Virus record (IMG/VR): IMGVR_UViG_3300024348_000037
Coordinates: 1-60,110 of that record
DNA length: 60,110 bases
Origin: a virus
Reading direction: 5' to 3' (one strand)
The notes below the pieces were generated by a model that saw nothing but the letters and a program-made list of their open reading frames with translations, made no database searches and was not told the DNA's origin. The position numbers and the translations under genes are program-made. Positions 42,633-50,142 of this stretch are shown here, one piece after another (within the stretch, counting starts at the first letter, position 1; every line of letters starts with the position of its first letter).

Positions 42633-43580
42633 TTAGGCAGCATCTGCAAACTCCACTGCGGTTTCGAGTGCCTTCGTCTTCAGGTTCTTGTTCGAACCGT
42701 ACCAAGCAGAAGTCATACGATTATCTGCATTGCGACCGATCATGTGATCAGTCATGAAGGTGACTGCATTGAAAGCCTGCCACCAGCTACCTTCGCCGTA
42801 TTCGGCTCCAGGCTGTTGGTCCATGATTTCGAGAGCGATACCAGCATTCTTGCTGAGATCTTTCTTCGAACCAGTGACAGGGAACACACGTTGGAAATAC
42901 TCGACGATGTTCTCGTCAGTGTAACGCTTCGAACCAAGATAAGCAGCCATTTCCTTGTACTTGGCAAGCTTTTCCTTGGCGACACCGAGTGTTTCCTTCA
43001 CAACGTCACCGTCAAACTCGCGACGATGGCTAACCTTGACAATCTTGCTCGACTGGCTGTTGAGCGAGAGAGTGAGAGTGTTATTGCAAACGACGCGAAC
43101 AGGAGTGAAGCGAACATCGATCGACCAACCATACTTGTGCGGATTGGTGAAGAGAAGATAGGAATCAACGCGATCGCCTTTGAACAACTCGAAAGAATCC
43201 TTTACCTTCGCCAAGGCCCAAACAAGTTGACCATCACGAAGCGAACCAGCGGTGTGCATTTCCATCTCACCGGCTGCAACGAAATCATTGAAGAATTCGA
43301 AGGCTGATTCGTTCTGGTTAGGAACCCAATCGTTCGTGATCACATCAAGGATTTTATTGTCGACGTCACGAACGAGAGCGGAGTGACCGATGTCGACTTG
43401 CTTGCCACCGATTTCGGCGAAAGCAGGAACTGGATTTACCTTCCAGTCGAGGTTTGCTGCCTTCAGCATCTGATTCGGTGTGAGGTCGTTCGAGACCTTC
43501 GTGCCGAGGTGATGCCAAGGTGTTTCGCCTGCATAAGCCATCGAAGCCTTGCCGTCGAGAAATTCAATCATATGAGCCAT
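42633..43580 (-). CDS. DUF932 phage/plasmid protein (TIGR03299-like)
   Basis: 315 aa from ATG 43580 (AAAAGGA upstream). MAHMIEFLDGKASMAYAGET, PWHHLGTKV, HSALVRDVDNKILDVITNDW, RFTPVRVVCNNTLTLSLN and a C-terminal NAVTFMTDHMIGRN identify the DUF932 family, common in phages and plasmids and without an established function. It is the first gene after an early promoter and is one of the highest-GC genes here. Confidence 0.85.
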   Translation of the reverse strand: MAHMIEFLDGKASMAYAGETPWHHLGTKVSNDLTPNQMLKAANLDWKVNPVPAFAEIGGKQVDIGHSALVRDVDNKILDVITNDWVPNQNESAFEFFNDFVAAGEMEMHTAGSLRDGQLVWALAKVKDSFELFKGDRVDSYLLFTNPHKYGWSIDVRFTPVRVVCNNTLTLSLNSQSSKIVKVSHRREFDGDVVKETLGVAKEKLAKYKEMAAYLGSKRYTDENIVEYFQRVFPVTGSKKDLSKNAGIALEIMDQQPGAEYGEGSWWQAFNAVTFMTDHMIGRNADNRMTSAWYGSNKNLKTKALETAVEFADAA

Positions 43581-43612
43581 AATATATTTTCCTTTTTCAA
43601 TTTGGTATAACC

Positions 43613-43641
43613 ATTCTACCAAGATTTTGATAAAATGTACA
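43613..43641 (-). promoter_or_regulatory. Early-type promoter of the DUF932 gene
   Basis: Minus strand: AATAAACATGTACA, 17-nt spacer, TAGAAT. -35 at 43641-43636, -10 at 43618-43613. Confidence 0.8.
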
Positions 43642-43655
43642 TGTTTATTTTTAAA

Positions 43656-43850
43656 TTAAGATGCTTTTAAGCAGCATTCATCAAAGAATGCAATATCACG
43701 TGTAATACGCTTTGCAGTGCTGATCAACTGACGTGTTGAACATCCGACGAAGTCAAAGCCATCACATTCCATACAAGTCTGAACCTGCAATGCTTGTTCC
43801 AAAGAAATTTGGAGGCCTTCAGCAATATCTCGAGTAACTTGATTCATCAT
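43656..43850 (-). CDS. Small early protein with Cys pairs (63-64 aa)
   Basis: MNQVTRDIAEGLQISLEQAL, then CMECDGFDFVGC and a final DECCLKAS. Two ATGs in tandem; the second (43847) is better spaced from AAGGAG. The CxxC and later Cys residues could bind zinc or be redox-active. Own early promoter. Function unknown. Confidence 0.7.
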   Translation of the reverse strand: MMNQVTRDIAEGLQISLEQALQVQTCMECDGFDFVGCSTRQLISTAKRITRDIAFFDECCLKAS

Positions 43851-43906
43851 AATCTCCTTAGCTTATTATTCATACTACCAAAGTTTTGATAAAATGTACA
43901 TGTTTA
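43851..43906 (-). repeat. Duplicated promoter-leader, copy 1
   Basis: A 56-bp block (ribosome site, leader, -10, spacer, -35) essentially identical to 44184-44239. It includes TAAGGAGATT and the promoter TGTACA-N17-TAGTAT. Confidence 0.9.
43872..43900 (-). promoter_or_regulatory. Early-type promoter
   Basis: Minus strand TGTACA (43900-43895), 17-nt spacer, TAGTAT (43877-43872). Drives the 64-aa gene at 43656-43850. Confidence 0.82.
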
Positions 43907-44050
43907 ATTTGCAGTTTCGATTAAATTAATTGCACCGATGGCAAAGATTCCGAGACCAATGAAGCTCTGAATTACAACCTGAAATACGCTAGCATACTCA
44001 GGAATAAGAATAAGGATGAGCAATCCGATAAACAATGTAACATAATTCAT
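43904..44050 (-). CDS. Small two-helix membrane protein (48 aa)
   Basis: ATG 44050 gives MNYVTLFIGLLILILIPEYA then a second hydrophobic stretch (FIGLGIFAIGAINLI). An upstream in-frame extension overlaps the previous gene in another frame and is unlikely. Two predicted transmembrane helices with a short loop. Possible holin, anti-holin or membrane-modifying early protein; its early-type promoter argues against a lysis timer. Confidence 0.65.
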   Translation of the reverse strand: MNYVTLFIGLLILILIPEYASVFQVVIQSFIGLGIFAIGAINLIETAN

Positions 44051-44051
44051 A

Positions 44052-44180
44052 TTATATCTCCAACGAACGTTCATAGGCTTCGCGCTCGGCTTGCTGGTCA
44101 AACCAGTCGCTGAGGGCTTGACGGCCAAGCCATTCTTCGTAACCTTCCCAAAGGGACTTATCAAATTCAACATTTTCCAT
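44052..44180 (-). CDS. Small acidic early protein (42 aa)
   Basis: MENVEFDKSLWEGYEEWLGR with a C-terminal helix (WFDQQAEREAYERSLEI). Preceded by AAGGAG and an early promoter. Its stop lies one base before the next ATG. Helical and Trp/Glu-rich; no family recognised. Confidence 0.7.
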   Translation of the reverse strand: MENVEFDKSLWEGYEEWLGRQALSDWFDQQAEREAYERSLEI

Positions 44181-44183
44181 AAC

Positions 44184-44239
44184 AATCTCCTTAGCTTATT
44201 ATTCATACTACCAAAGTTTTGATAAAATGTACATGTTTA
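44184..44239 (-). repeat. Duplicated promoter-leader, copy 2
   Basis: Second copy of the 56-bp block at 43851-43906; the duplication probably arose with tandem expansion of small early genes. Confidence 0.9.
44205..44233 (-). promoter_or_regulatory. Early-type promoter
   Basis: Minus strand TGTACA (44233-44228), 17-nt spacer, TAGTAT (44210-44205). It overlaps the 3' end region of the 57-aa gene leader and drives the 42- and 48-aa genes. Confidence 0.82.
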
Positions 44240-44410
44240 TTTTTCGATAAAATCAGAAACTAGTTGAAAAAAGTCATCTGGCTTTTCGTCCTCAAGGACC
44301 ATGAGATAGTCACGGAGATATGAGGAATAACCATGCTTGGCAAAATATTCAGCGATGGCTCGCTGAACGGTGTCTTTTCCGAAGTACTCAATAACAGGCG
44401 ACTTAGTCAT
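44237..44410 (-). CDS. Small early protein (57 aa)
   Basis: MTKSPVIEYFGKDTVQRAIA, then EYFAKHGYSSYLRDYL and DFFQLVSDFIEK. Helical, no cysteine. ATG overlaps the previous stop by 4 nt (ATGA); GGAGG lies upstream. Function unknown. Confidence 0.7.
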   Translation of the reverse strand: MTKSPVIEYFGKDTVQRAIAEYFAKHGYSSYLRDYLMVLEDEKPDDFFQLVSDFIEK

Positions 44411-44610
44411 ACTTCCTCCATATTTTCAATCATACGCTCGATAATTGTTTCGAAGTCATCATCTGGATGTAACCGAGTGTCGATCACAACTTGACTATAG
44501 AGATCAGCCAGATACTCACGAATCATAACACCGTGAGTTCCTGAGATACCTTCATAGATGTACTCGAATGGATCATCGTGGTTAAGGATATGGTTTTCTA
44601 AATTTATCAT
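44407..44610 (-). CDS. Small early protein (67 aa)
   Basis: MINLENHILNHDDPFEYIYE, then EYLADLYSQVVIDTRLHPD and an acidic helical end. First gene after the early promoter at 44641-44669, with AAGGA 11 nt before the ATG. Function unknown. Confidence 0.7.
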   Translation of the reverse strand: MINLENHILNHDDPFEYIYEGISGTHGVMIREYLADLYSQVVIDTRLHPDDDFETIIERMIENMEEV

Positions 44611-44640
44611 AATATATTTTTCCTTCTTTATTATAGGTCC

Positions 44641-44669
44641 ACCTTACATTGTTTTCGAAATAATGTACA
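44641..44669 (-). promoter_or_regulatory. Early-type promoter, next to a terminator
   Basis: Minus strand ACATGTACA, 17-nt spacer, TAAGGT; the weakest -10 of the set. It directly follows a terminator, so one transcript ends and another begins within 40 nt. Confidence 0.7.
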
Positions 44670-44680
44670 TGTTTATTGTC

Positions 44681-44706
44681 AAAAAAAATGCGACCGAAGC
44701 CGCATT
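44681..44706 (-). terminator. Intrinsic terminator after the exonuclease gene
   Basis: Minus strand AATGCGGC-TTCG-GTCGCATT followed by eight T. It shares the 14-bp core gcgaccgaagccgc with the gp32 terminator. Confidence 0.9.
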
Positions 44707-44709
44707 TTC

Positions 44710-45399
44710 TTATCCGTACATTTTGTGATAGGATCGAACCAGATCGACCGCTTTCTCAAGGTATCGTTGAGGTCGTTCAACGAAGATCTGAGACTCAAGC
44801 GAGTCATCGACTCCAATGATGATGACGATATCCTTCACTAAGATGCCTGTCATCTCCCATAGCATGTAAGAGTAGAGACTCGTTTGGAGGAAATAATCTT
44901 CGATCCAATCTTTACGCTTCAGCTTCGCAGACGTCTTATAGTCGATGATCGATAGACGACCGTCGTAGTCTGCTATCAGATCGCAAGAACCTGCTAACTT
45001 GAGATGATTAGAGAATAGCATACACTCGGTAGCACGAACCATGTCTACCTTCTCATCCAGAACTTTCTTGATCTGATTGAACATCATCATGTTATGGGGC
45101 ATCGACGTATCGATATCGCTGCCTAATACATAGTTCTCACACATCGTATGGACGTTCGTACCGCGAGTAGAGGCTCGAGCCGAAACTCGGGCAGCTTCGG
45201 TCTCGCCGACTCTTTTCCTCCAAGCTTCGAGCCCGGACTTATCTGTCATCTTGCCGAGAACGGCAGTCACAGACGGATATTTTTTGCCTTCAGGTGTCAC
45301 ATAGAAACGCGTTGGTCCATCTATCCTTTGCAGTTCAGCAAATTCTAGTAATTCGTATTCGAATTCTTTACGGTTGGAGACCGAGTTTTTGTCGAGCAA
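44710..45399 (-). CDS. PD-(D/E)XK exonuclease (RecB/MGME1-like)
   Basis: 229 aa. Motifs: GTNVHTMCENYVLG (His84, Glu88), LAGSCDLIADYDG (Asp140), SIIDYKTS (Asp153-x-Lys155) and QTSLYSYML (Gln172). These are the ordered active-site motifs of RecB-family nucleases. Phages use such enzymes to process DNA ends or degrade host DNA. The start is a TTG with AAGGA 8 nt before it; the next Met is at residue 51, past conserved sequence. It overlaps phoH by 32 nt. Confidence 0.88.
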   Translation of the reverse strand: MLDKNSVSNRKEFEYELLEFAELQRIDGPTRFYVTPEGKKYPSVTAVLGKMTDKSGLEAWRKRVGETEAARVSARASTRGTNVHTMCENYVLGSDIDTSMPHNMMMFNQIKKVLDEKVDMVRATECMLFSNHLKLAGSCDLIADYDGRLSIIDYKTSAKLKRKDWIEDYFLQTSLYSYMLWEMTGILVKDIVIIIGVDDSLESQIFVERPQRYLEKAVDLVRSYHKMYG

Positions 45400-46123
45400 T
45401 TATATATTCCTTCACTAGTTTTGAACGAACAATATCTTGTTCGAGAAAATCAACATGTACAAAGTCATTTAACTTACCGACGATTTTCATAAAATCCTTC
45501 AGTCCGTTACGTTCTTGTTCTTTCGTAAGATCTGACTGACGGAAGTCGCCACAGAATAGTACTCTACAACCTTTACCAATACGAGTGATCACAGAATCCA
45601 GTTCATGGAAAGTCATGTTATTCACTTCGTCCACAATGACATAACAATTATTCATGGTAATACCGCGAATAAATGATGTCGAGATAAACTCAATCGCATT
45701 CTTCTGCTTGAGGATCTCATACGCATCAGACCGATCAAACAGTTCGGTGCAGATGGCGTAATAAGGTGCCTCATAAACTTTCATCTTTTCTTTCTGATTG
45801 CCAGGAAGAAAACCCATATCTCGTGTTGGTACTACCGATCTTACAATGTAAATCTTATTTTGTACACCTGTATTTGACATGAGTGCATCAATAGTTTTCG
45901 AAAGAGCGATGAAGGTTTTACCGGTACCAGCCATACCGTGTAACATCAAGTGTTTTCCATCATCGAAGGCATCAAACGCAATACGCTGATTTTCTGTGAG
46001 TGGATTCACGTGTTTTAAATTAAAGTTTTGGGTCTTAAATGTCAGTCCTTCTTGCGTGTCACCATTTTGTCTGGCGATTCTTTTTTCTCTTTTTGTTAAG
46101 CGCGACTGGGTGTTATATTCCAC
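45368..46123 (-). CDS. phoH: PhoH-like ATPase
   Basis: 251 aa from GTG 46123 with AAGGA 6 nt upstream. Walker A GMAGTGKT (63-70), RSVVPTRDMGFLPGNQKEKM (the PhoH signature), Walker B YVIVDEVNN (161-169) and GDFRQSD. PhoH proteins are P-loop ATPases or RNA helicase-like proteins often found in marine phages; the role in infection is unsettled. It lies in a replication/nuclease operon. Confidence 0.93.
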   Translation of the reverse strand: MEYNTQSRLTKREKRIARQNGDTQEGLTFKTQNFNLKHVNPLTENQRIAFDAFDDGKHLMLHGMAGTGKTFIALSKTIDALMSNTGVQNKIYIVRSVVPTRDMGFLPGNQKEKMKVYEAPYYAICTELFDRSDAYEILKQKNAIEFISTSFIRGITMNNCYVIVDEVNNMTFHELDSVITRIGKGCRVLFCGDFRQSDLTKEQERNGLKDFMKIVGKLNDFVHVDFLEQDIVRSKLVKEYIIARQKLGLQP

Positions 46124-46132
46124 TAGCTATCC

Positions 46133-46432
46133 TTATTTTTTATTGCGAGCTTTACTGACTGCGTCTCTGATCTTCGTACTTTTAATATCTTTATCACCGT
46201 GTTGTTGACCGAGTGGAGAGTGTGGATTGGCATTACCGATTCTATTGAGTAGATCATTAAATCCCGAATCAGTTTTATGTGTCACACCTGCTATTCCTGA
46301 TATAAAATGAGGTGCGCCTATAATCTCTTCGATCTCGGGATTGTTATCGAGGAAATCTTTTTTTTGTTGATAGTTAAAGAATTCCTCGAAAACTTCTCCG
46401 GTTTCTTTGAGTCTAAATTCATAGATAGGCAT
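46133..46432 (-). CDS. FmdB-like small protein without zinc cysteines (99 aa)
   Basis: MPIYEFRLKETGEVFEEFF is the opening of FmdB-type zinc ribbon proteins, but the usual CxxC pairs are missing (no Cys at all). The C-terminal half is basic (DAVSKARNKK) with GNANPHSPLGQQHG. Versions of this protein are common near phoH and rnh in T4-like marine phages. Function unknown. Confidence 0.75.
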   Translation of the reverse strand: MPIYEFRLKETGEVFEEFFNYQQKKDFLDNNPEIEEIIGAPHFISGIAGVTHKTDSGFNDLLNRIGNANPHSPLGQQHGDKDIKSTKIRDAVSKARNKK

Positions 46433-46599
46433 TAATAATCTTCATCTTCTATCATATCTAAGAGAGTGCTTTTTGTTTTAGAACGAAGGGCAGCACGAAG
46501 CCTCTTCTCAGTAAGACGCTGGCGATTATCGTATGAGGTGTTTTTTGAATCGTCAAATTCTTCATTATATTTTCGAAAGCGCTTAACCGTGTTGCTCAT
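46432..46599 (-). CDS. Small basic/acidic protein (55 aa)
   Basis: MSNTVKRFRKYNEEFDDSKN, a basic middle (RQRLTEKRLRAALRSKTKS) and an acidic end. Its TAATG joins the stop to the next start, and it overlaps the upstream gene by 17 nt. Nucleic-acid binding is possible from the charge; no family recognised. Confidence 0.7.
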   Translation of the reverse strand: MSNTVKRFRKYNEEFDDSKNTSYDNRQRLTEKRLRAALRSKTKSTLLDMIEDEDY

Positions 46600-47011
46600 T
46601 TGGAATTAACCCTGGAAAAGCTTCGTTGATTGTTGCGACGTTCAGTCCTTCGACTTTCTTATCTTTGACGGCGATTAAGAGTTCGGCATCTTTTGGATGA
46701 AGAGATTCGAGAAGACCGATAAAAAGGTTTTCGCGATGAGCTTGTTTAATATCTGGTCGATTACCGGCAAGATAAAGAGGCAGTGTACGCGCCTCATTAT
46801 AAAGTCTTCCTTCAGTGTCGAGTACTTCACTCGGCTTATAAGGAGGAGCTCCTTCTGGTAGCCACCATCCTACGTTCGGATGGAATGCCAATTCAAAGAT
46901 ATACCGAAGCGTTTCATTGTCATACTGGCGTAAGATAGAAACCTTTGTTGATACATCTTTTGCTTCCTTGACTAAATCAAGGATCTCTGCGATTGCTAAT
47001 GTTCTTTGCAT
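46583..47011 (-). CDS. DUF6433-like conserved phage protein (142 aa)
   Basis: MQRTLAIAEILDLVKEAKDV, ILRQYDNETLRYIFELAFHP and WWLPEGAPPYKPSEV follow a family seen in T4-like marine phages between RNase H and phoH. Helical; no catalytic motif. Function unknown. Starts right after rnh. Confidence 0.75.
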   Translation of the reverse strand: MQRTLAIAEILDLVKEAKDVSTKVSILRQYDNETLRYIFELAFHPNVGWWLPEGAPPYKPSEVLDTEGRLYNEARTLPLYLAGNRPDIKQAHRENLFIGLLESLHPKDAELLIAVKDKKVEGLNVATINEAFPGLIPNEQHG

Positions 47012-47012
47012 A

Positions 47013-47864
47013 TTAAAACTCGTTGACGCTTTCTAATAGGAGTTTGAGACGATGCTCGATAAAGTAGTTGAAGAGTTTGTCTCTTCCTTTACCAGCTTGT
47101 TGCTCGTACTGTACGAGCACTTCCTTCTTAATATCAGGAGGAATGAAGTTGAGATCAACGAGCTGTTGATTGCGCAGATAGCCGCGCAGCATCTTCTCGT
47201 CACAGAATTCCTTCGGATCTGCATCGAGCCATTGATCTAATTTTTTCTGACTAATAGGTTTCTGTCTTGCACCGACAACGAACGTGTCATCAGCTGACAA
47301 GAAGTTAGGAACACCGTCGCCAGCATCTCCGCGAATGATATGTTCTTTCATGAACTTATCGACATCGTTTGTCTTGCGCCACTTCTTCTGTACAGGATCA
47401 AACTGCTGTACGTTCATGTAAGCTTGCAGCTGCACAAAGTCTTTGTCACCAGAAAGAATCAAGATCTTCTCGTTGGTATTGCCATAGGTTTGTGCAAGAG
47501 TGCCGATGATATCATCAGCTTCGGCTCCGTCGACGCGAAGTACTCGATAAGGAAAGTAATCTTTGAGTTCATCGCGAACTTTATTCAGAGACTCGAATAC
47601 AGAAGTCCAGTTGATCTCAGACTTTTCGCGATTCTTGCGGCGATTAGCCTTGTAGTAAGGAAAGATTTGTCGGCGCCAGTTATTACCAGCATCGCATGCA
47701 ATAATCATTTCGCCGAACTCATTCTTAAACTTGACATTATAAGCTCTCACTGAATTGAGAACCATGTGGCGTAAAAGATCTTCTTCGATATCTGCATTCG
47801 TGTGGTTTCCAAGTTGTATCATTAGATTGGAAATCATAACCTGTGAAAGGTCCATAATAATCAT
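47013..47864 (-). CDS. rnh: T4-type RNase H (5' nuclease)
   Basis: 283 aa (T4 305). Homologous blocks: HMVLNSVRAYNVKFKNEFGE, IACDAGNNWRRQIFPYYKAN, RRKNREKSEI, VDGAEADDIIGTLAQ, ILILSGDKDFVQLQ, GDAGDGVPNFLS and a final LLLESVNEF, matching T4 (LTNSINEF). The acidic residues bind two Mg ions in this FEN-like family. It removes RNA primers at Okazaki fragments. An alternative start is Met4. Confidence 0.94.
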   Translation of the reverse strand: MIIMDLSQVMISNLMIQLGNHTNADIEEDLLRHMVLNSVRAYNVKFKNEFGEMIIACDAGNNWRRQIFPYYKANRRKNREKSEINWTSVFESLNKVRDELKDYFPYRVLRVDGAEADDIIGTLAQTYGNTNEKILILSGDKDFVQLQAYMNVQQFDPVQKKWRKTNDVDKFMKEHIIRGDAGDGVPNFLSADDTFVVGARQKPISQKKLDQWLDADPKEFCDEKMLRGYLRNQQLVDLNFIPPDIKKEVLVQYEQQAGKGRDKLFNYFIEHRLKLLLESVNEF

Positions 47865-47873
47865 TTCAATTTC

Positions 47874-48224
47874 TCACTCTTCATCTGGTAAATTATATGT
47901 GTATTCAATACTATTGTCTTCATTGTATCTAAATTCAAATATGGTGTCAGACATATTATGAAATGGATGCTCGAGATTATATTGCCGATGTAACAATGCT
48001 TTGATGCTTTCCATGACTAAGGCAACATCTTTTACATATTTATCGTCATTGATATCTACACCATACGCTCCGAACATATTAATTATATCAGGAATCATAT
48101 CATTCATCACAGCCGTCACATGATCTCTTCGAGTCTGAGTCACCTTATCATGAATTTCGTCCAAGTTCTGAGGCGGCGCATCGTCTCGTTTTAAACCTGG
48201 AAATACGATTACATTGTCCGTCAT
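47874..48224 (-). CDS. Conserved hypothetical protein (116 aa)
   Basis: MTDNVIVFPGLKRDDAPPQN, a helical middle (AVMNDMIPDIINMFGAYGVD) and an acidic end. Starts with ATGA overlap on the previous gene. The opening 'NVIVFPG' is frequent in small proteins of marine phages. Function unknown. Confidence 0.7.
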   Translation of the reverse strand: MTDNVIVFPGLKRDDAPPQNLDEIHDKVTQTRRDHVTAVMNDMIPDIINMFGAYGVDINDDKYVKDVALVMESIKALLHRQYNLEHPFHNMSDTIFEFRYNEDNSIEYTYNLPDEE

Positions 48225-49315
48225 TTAATAACCCTTAGTAGAATAGTGTCTTGATTAATTCTGCCATTCGGCTTTGACTCCACTGTTTTAATCTCGTCCA
48301 TCAACTTGCGTAAGCTAACTTTACCAGCGTCAAGTAGTGCTTGTATCGAAGCTTCTGGTTTGCGTAAGCCTTTGCTCATAGAGGTTTCGACATCATAACC
48401 AATCAAGGTAGTGCCTTTCACTTGGATTCCAGCTGGACCGACCGAGTCATAGCGACTCAGTTTCTTGTACTTGGTATTGTAAGTCCATAGCTGCGTACAT
48501 CCTACGATCTCGGCTGGATGAACAGAGACAATCTTAAGTGAAGGCTCTTCCTTCTGGTATTTAAGGTTCTTGATCAGATCGACTGCAGACTTTGCTTTCT
48601 TCTCACGGGGCTTACGAACTTTTGTCACCTTCTTGTTATTCACATAACGTTCGATGTCAGAGAAGAAACTCTGCCAAAAGTTAATCCAAAACTTTAGACG
48701 CTTACCAAATGCTTCTTGAACTTGCTCGTCATTCGACATGATCTCAGTATACTGAGGACGATAATAGTCTGATATGATGTTTAAGATCTGAGCATTCAGT
48801 TCGTTCGCTTGACAAAAGGTGTACATCGAGAATGCCTTGCCTTCCATCACAAGGTCGAGTTCTTCTTCGATATTGGTAATGATCATCTGCGCCTTATCGC
48901 GAACGCGGGCTTGAATATCAACGACAGCCTTGACAGCGACAGCTTCTTCGTCTTCTTCGACAATCTGACTTGCAAGCTTTAGCAAATCTTTTACACCATT
49001 ATCGAAGTAGTCCATATTCTCTTTTGGAAGTTCATTACCATTCAAGAGAATACGAGCGATATTGCCAAGAGTTTTTGAAATCCTCCACTTTGGTAACTTG
49101 CGCAAGAGAGCAAGCTCATTCTTTGTATAGCTACGCTTGGCATAAGTGAAGAACCAGTCACGTGACTGATCATCAGATGCCATGTAATTATACCAATTCA
49201 AGGCATTAGAAAATCCTGAGATTACTACAGGCTCGGATCCATAGGCTTTGTCATCGATCGACTTGATAGCCGACCGAGAGATCTGTTTTGGTTTCGCTTT
49301 CACCTTAATAACCAT
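48221..49315 (-). CDS. Conserved T4-like phage protein of unknown function (364 aa)
   Basis: VIKVKAKPKQISRSAIKSID at the N-terminus, NWYNYMASDDQSRDWFFTYA, RKLPKWRISKTLGNIARILL, a helical centre, a basic segment (KKVTKVRKPREKKAKSAVDL) and SLKIVSVHPAEIVGCTQLW. The same kind of protein occurs in many T4-like marine phages. A nucleic-acid or replication role is possible given the basic region and rnh nearby. First gene after an early promoter. Confidence 0.75.
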   Translation of the reverse strand: MVIKVKAKPKQISRSAIKSIDDKAYGSEPVVISGFSNALNWYNYMASDDQSRDWFFTYAKRSYTKNELALLRKLPKWRISKTLGNIARILLNGNELPKENMDYFDNGVKDLLKLASQIVEEDEEAVAVKAVVDIQARVRDKAQMIITNIEEELDLVMEGKAFSMYTFCQANELNAQILNIISDYYRPQYTEIMSNDEQVQEAFGKRLKFWINFWQSFFSDIERYVNNKKVTKVRKPREKKAKSAVDLIKNLKYQKEEPSLKIVSVHPAEIVGCTQLWTYNTKYKKLSRYDSVGPAGIQVKGTTLIGYDVETSMSKGLRKPEASIQALLDAGKVSLRKLMDEIKTVESKPNGRINQDTILLRVIK

Positions 49316-49348
49316 GCTTATCTCCTATAGTTTCTTCTTGCATTATTC

Positions 49349-49377
49349 AATCTACTACAGTTTCGATAATTTGTACA
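49349..49377 (-). promoter_or_regulatory. Early-type promoter
   Basis: Minus strand AATAAACATGTACA, 17-nt spacer, TAGATT. It starts the 49.3-44.7 kb operon with rnh, phoH and exonuclease and ends the sugar module upstream. Confidence 0.8.
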
Positions 49378-49386
49378 TGTTTATTT

Positions 49387-50142
49387 TCATAGGTCGATTT
49401 TATAATTAAAAATTGGCCCAGCTTTAGGAGTATATTGTGTTGCATCTGGTTCCCATCCAGGAGTTCCAACGACCGGTGTCCACTTTTTATCGACATGTTT
49501 CTTTTTCACATAAGACCACTTACGAGGAGTTTCCATTGCCGTTTCCATACCATACTCGAGCAACTGATTGTGGATCGCATCATGTTCGTACATCTCTACG
49601 TCATCGAAGACGAAGACAGCTCCAGGATCTGATCGTTCAAGGAAAAACGCAATCTCGGTATCAAGCGCTTCGAGCGTATGAGGACCATCGAAGTGAACTA
49701 CGCTGTATTTATTGAGAATACTCTTATTCTCTGCATAGATAGGAACACCGTCTGCATAACGATTGAAGAACTCTGTGTCTTCGAGGTTGAACATGTAGAA
49801 ATTCACGTTTTTCTGACGGCAGTACAGATACATATTGATCATGCAGATGTCGCGCATTTCATTGTTATAGTCGCAACGACCTTCCTTAAAGATCTCATCG
49901 CGATAGTATTCGATGTTACCATAGGGATCGATACCAAAGACCGGTTTTGCGGGAGTTTGATCACTCTCAACAAGACCGTCGATGATAAACTTTAAACCTC
50001 CGCCGAGGCGAACACCGACTTCAACTGCTGCTCCTTCAACGCCTTTTGATCGAATAGCTGCATCAGTCAGTACTTCGTAGTTGTCGCTGTCTGTGCCGAA
50101 TTGAGCTTGTATTTGATGAATTGATACTGGTTGCTGTGACAT
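49387..50142 (-). CDS. Class I methyltransferase-like protein (251 aa)
   Basis: GVEGAAVEVGVRLGGGLKFI (residues about 34-53) resembles the SAM-binding loop, followed by VFGIDPYGN, VVHFDGPHTLEALDTEIAFF and GAVFVFDDVEMYEHDAI, the Methyltransf_24 layout. Such enzymes methylate sugars or small molecules in polysaccharide clusters. It shares one base with gmhA upstream. Substrate unknown; the sugar context suggests glycan O-methylation. Confidence 0.75.
   Translation of the reverse strand: MSQQPVSIHQIQAQFGTDSDNYEVLTDAAIRSKGVEGAAVEVGVRLGGGLKFIIDGLVESDQTPAKPVFGIDPYGNIEYYRDEIFKEGRCDYNNEMRDICMINMYLYCRQKNVNFYMFNLEDTEFFNRYADGVPIYAENKSILNKYSVVHFDGPHTLEALDTEIAFFLERSDPGAVFVFDDVEMYEHDAIHNQLLEYGMETAMETPRKWSYVKKKHVDKKWTPVVGTPGWEPDATQYTPKAGPIFNYKIDL

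Noticed and set aside
42744-43307. Plus-strand frame of 187 codons opposite the DUF932 gene
   Set aside because: Antisense to a recognised family; no promoter or ribosome site on that strand.
45454-45459. Additional TGTACA-type box inside phoH
   Set aside because: No -10-like hexamer at 17 nt on either strand; it is coding sequence.
47340-47753. Plus-strand frame of 137 codons opposite rnh
   Set aside because: Antisense shadow of a clear RNase H gene.
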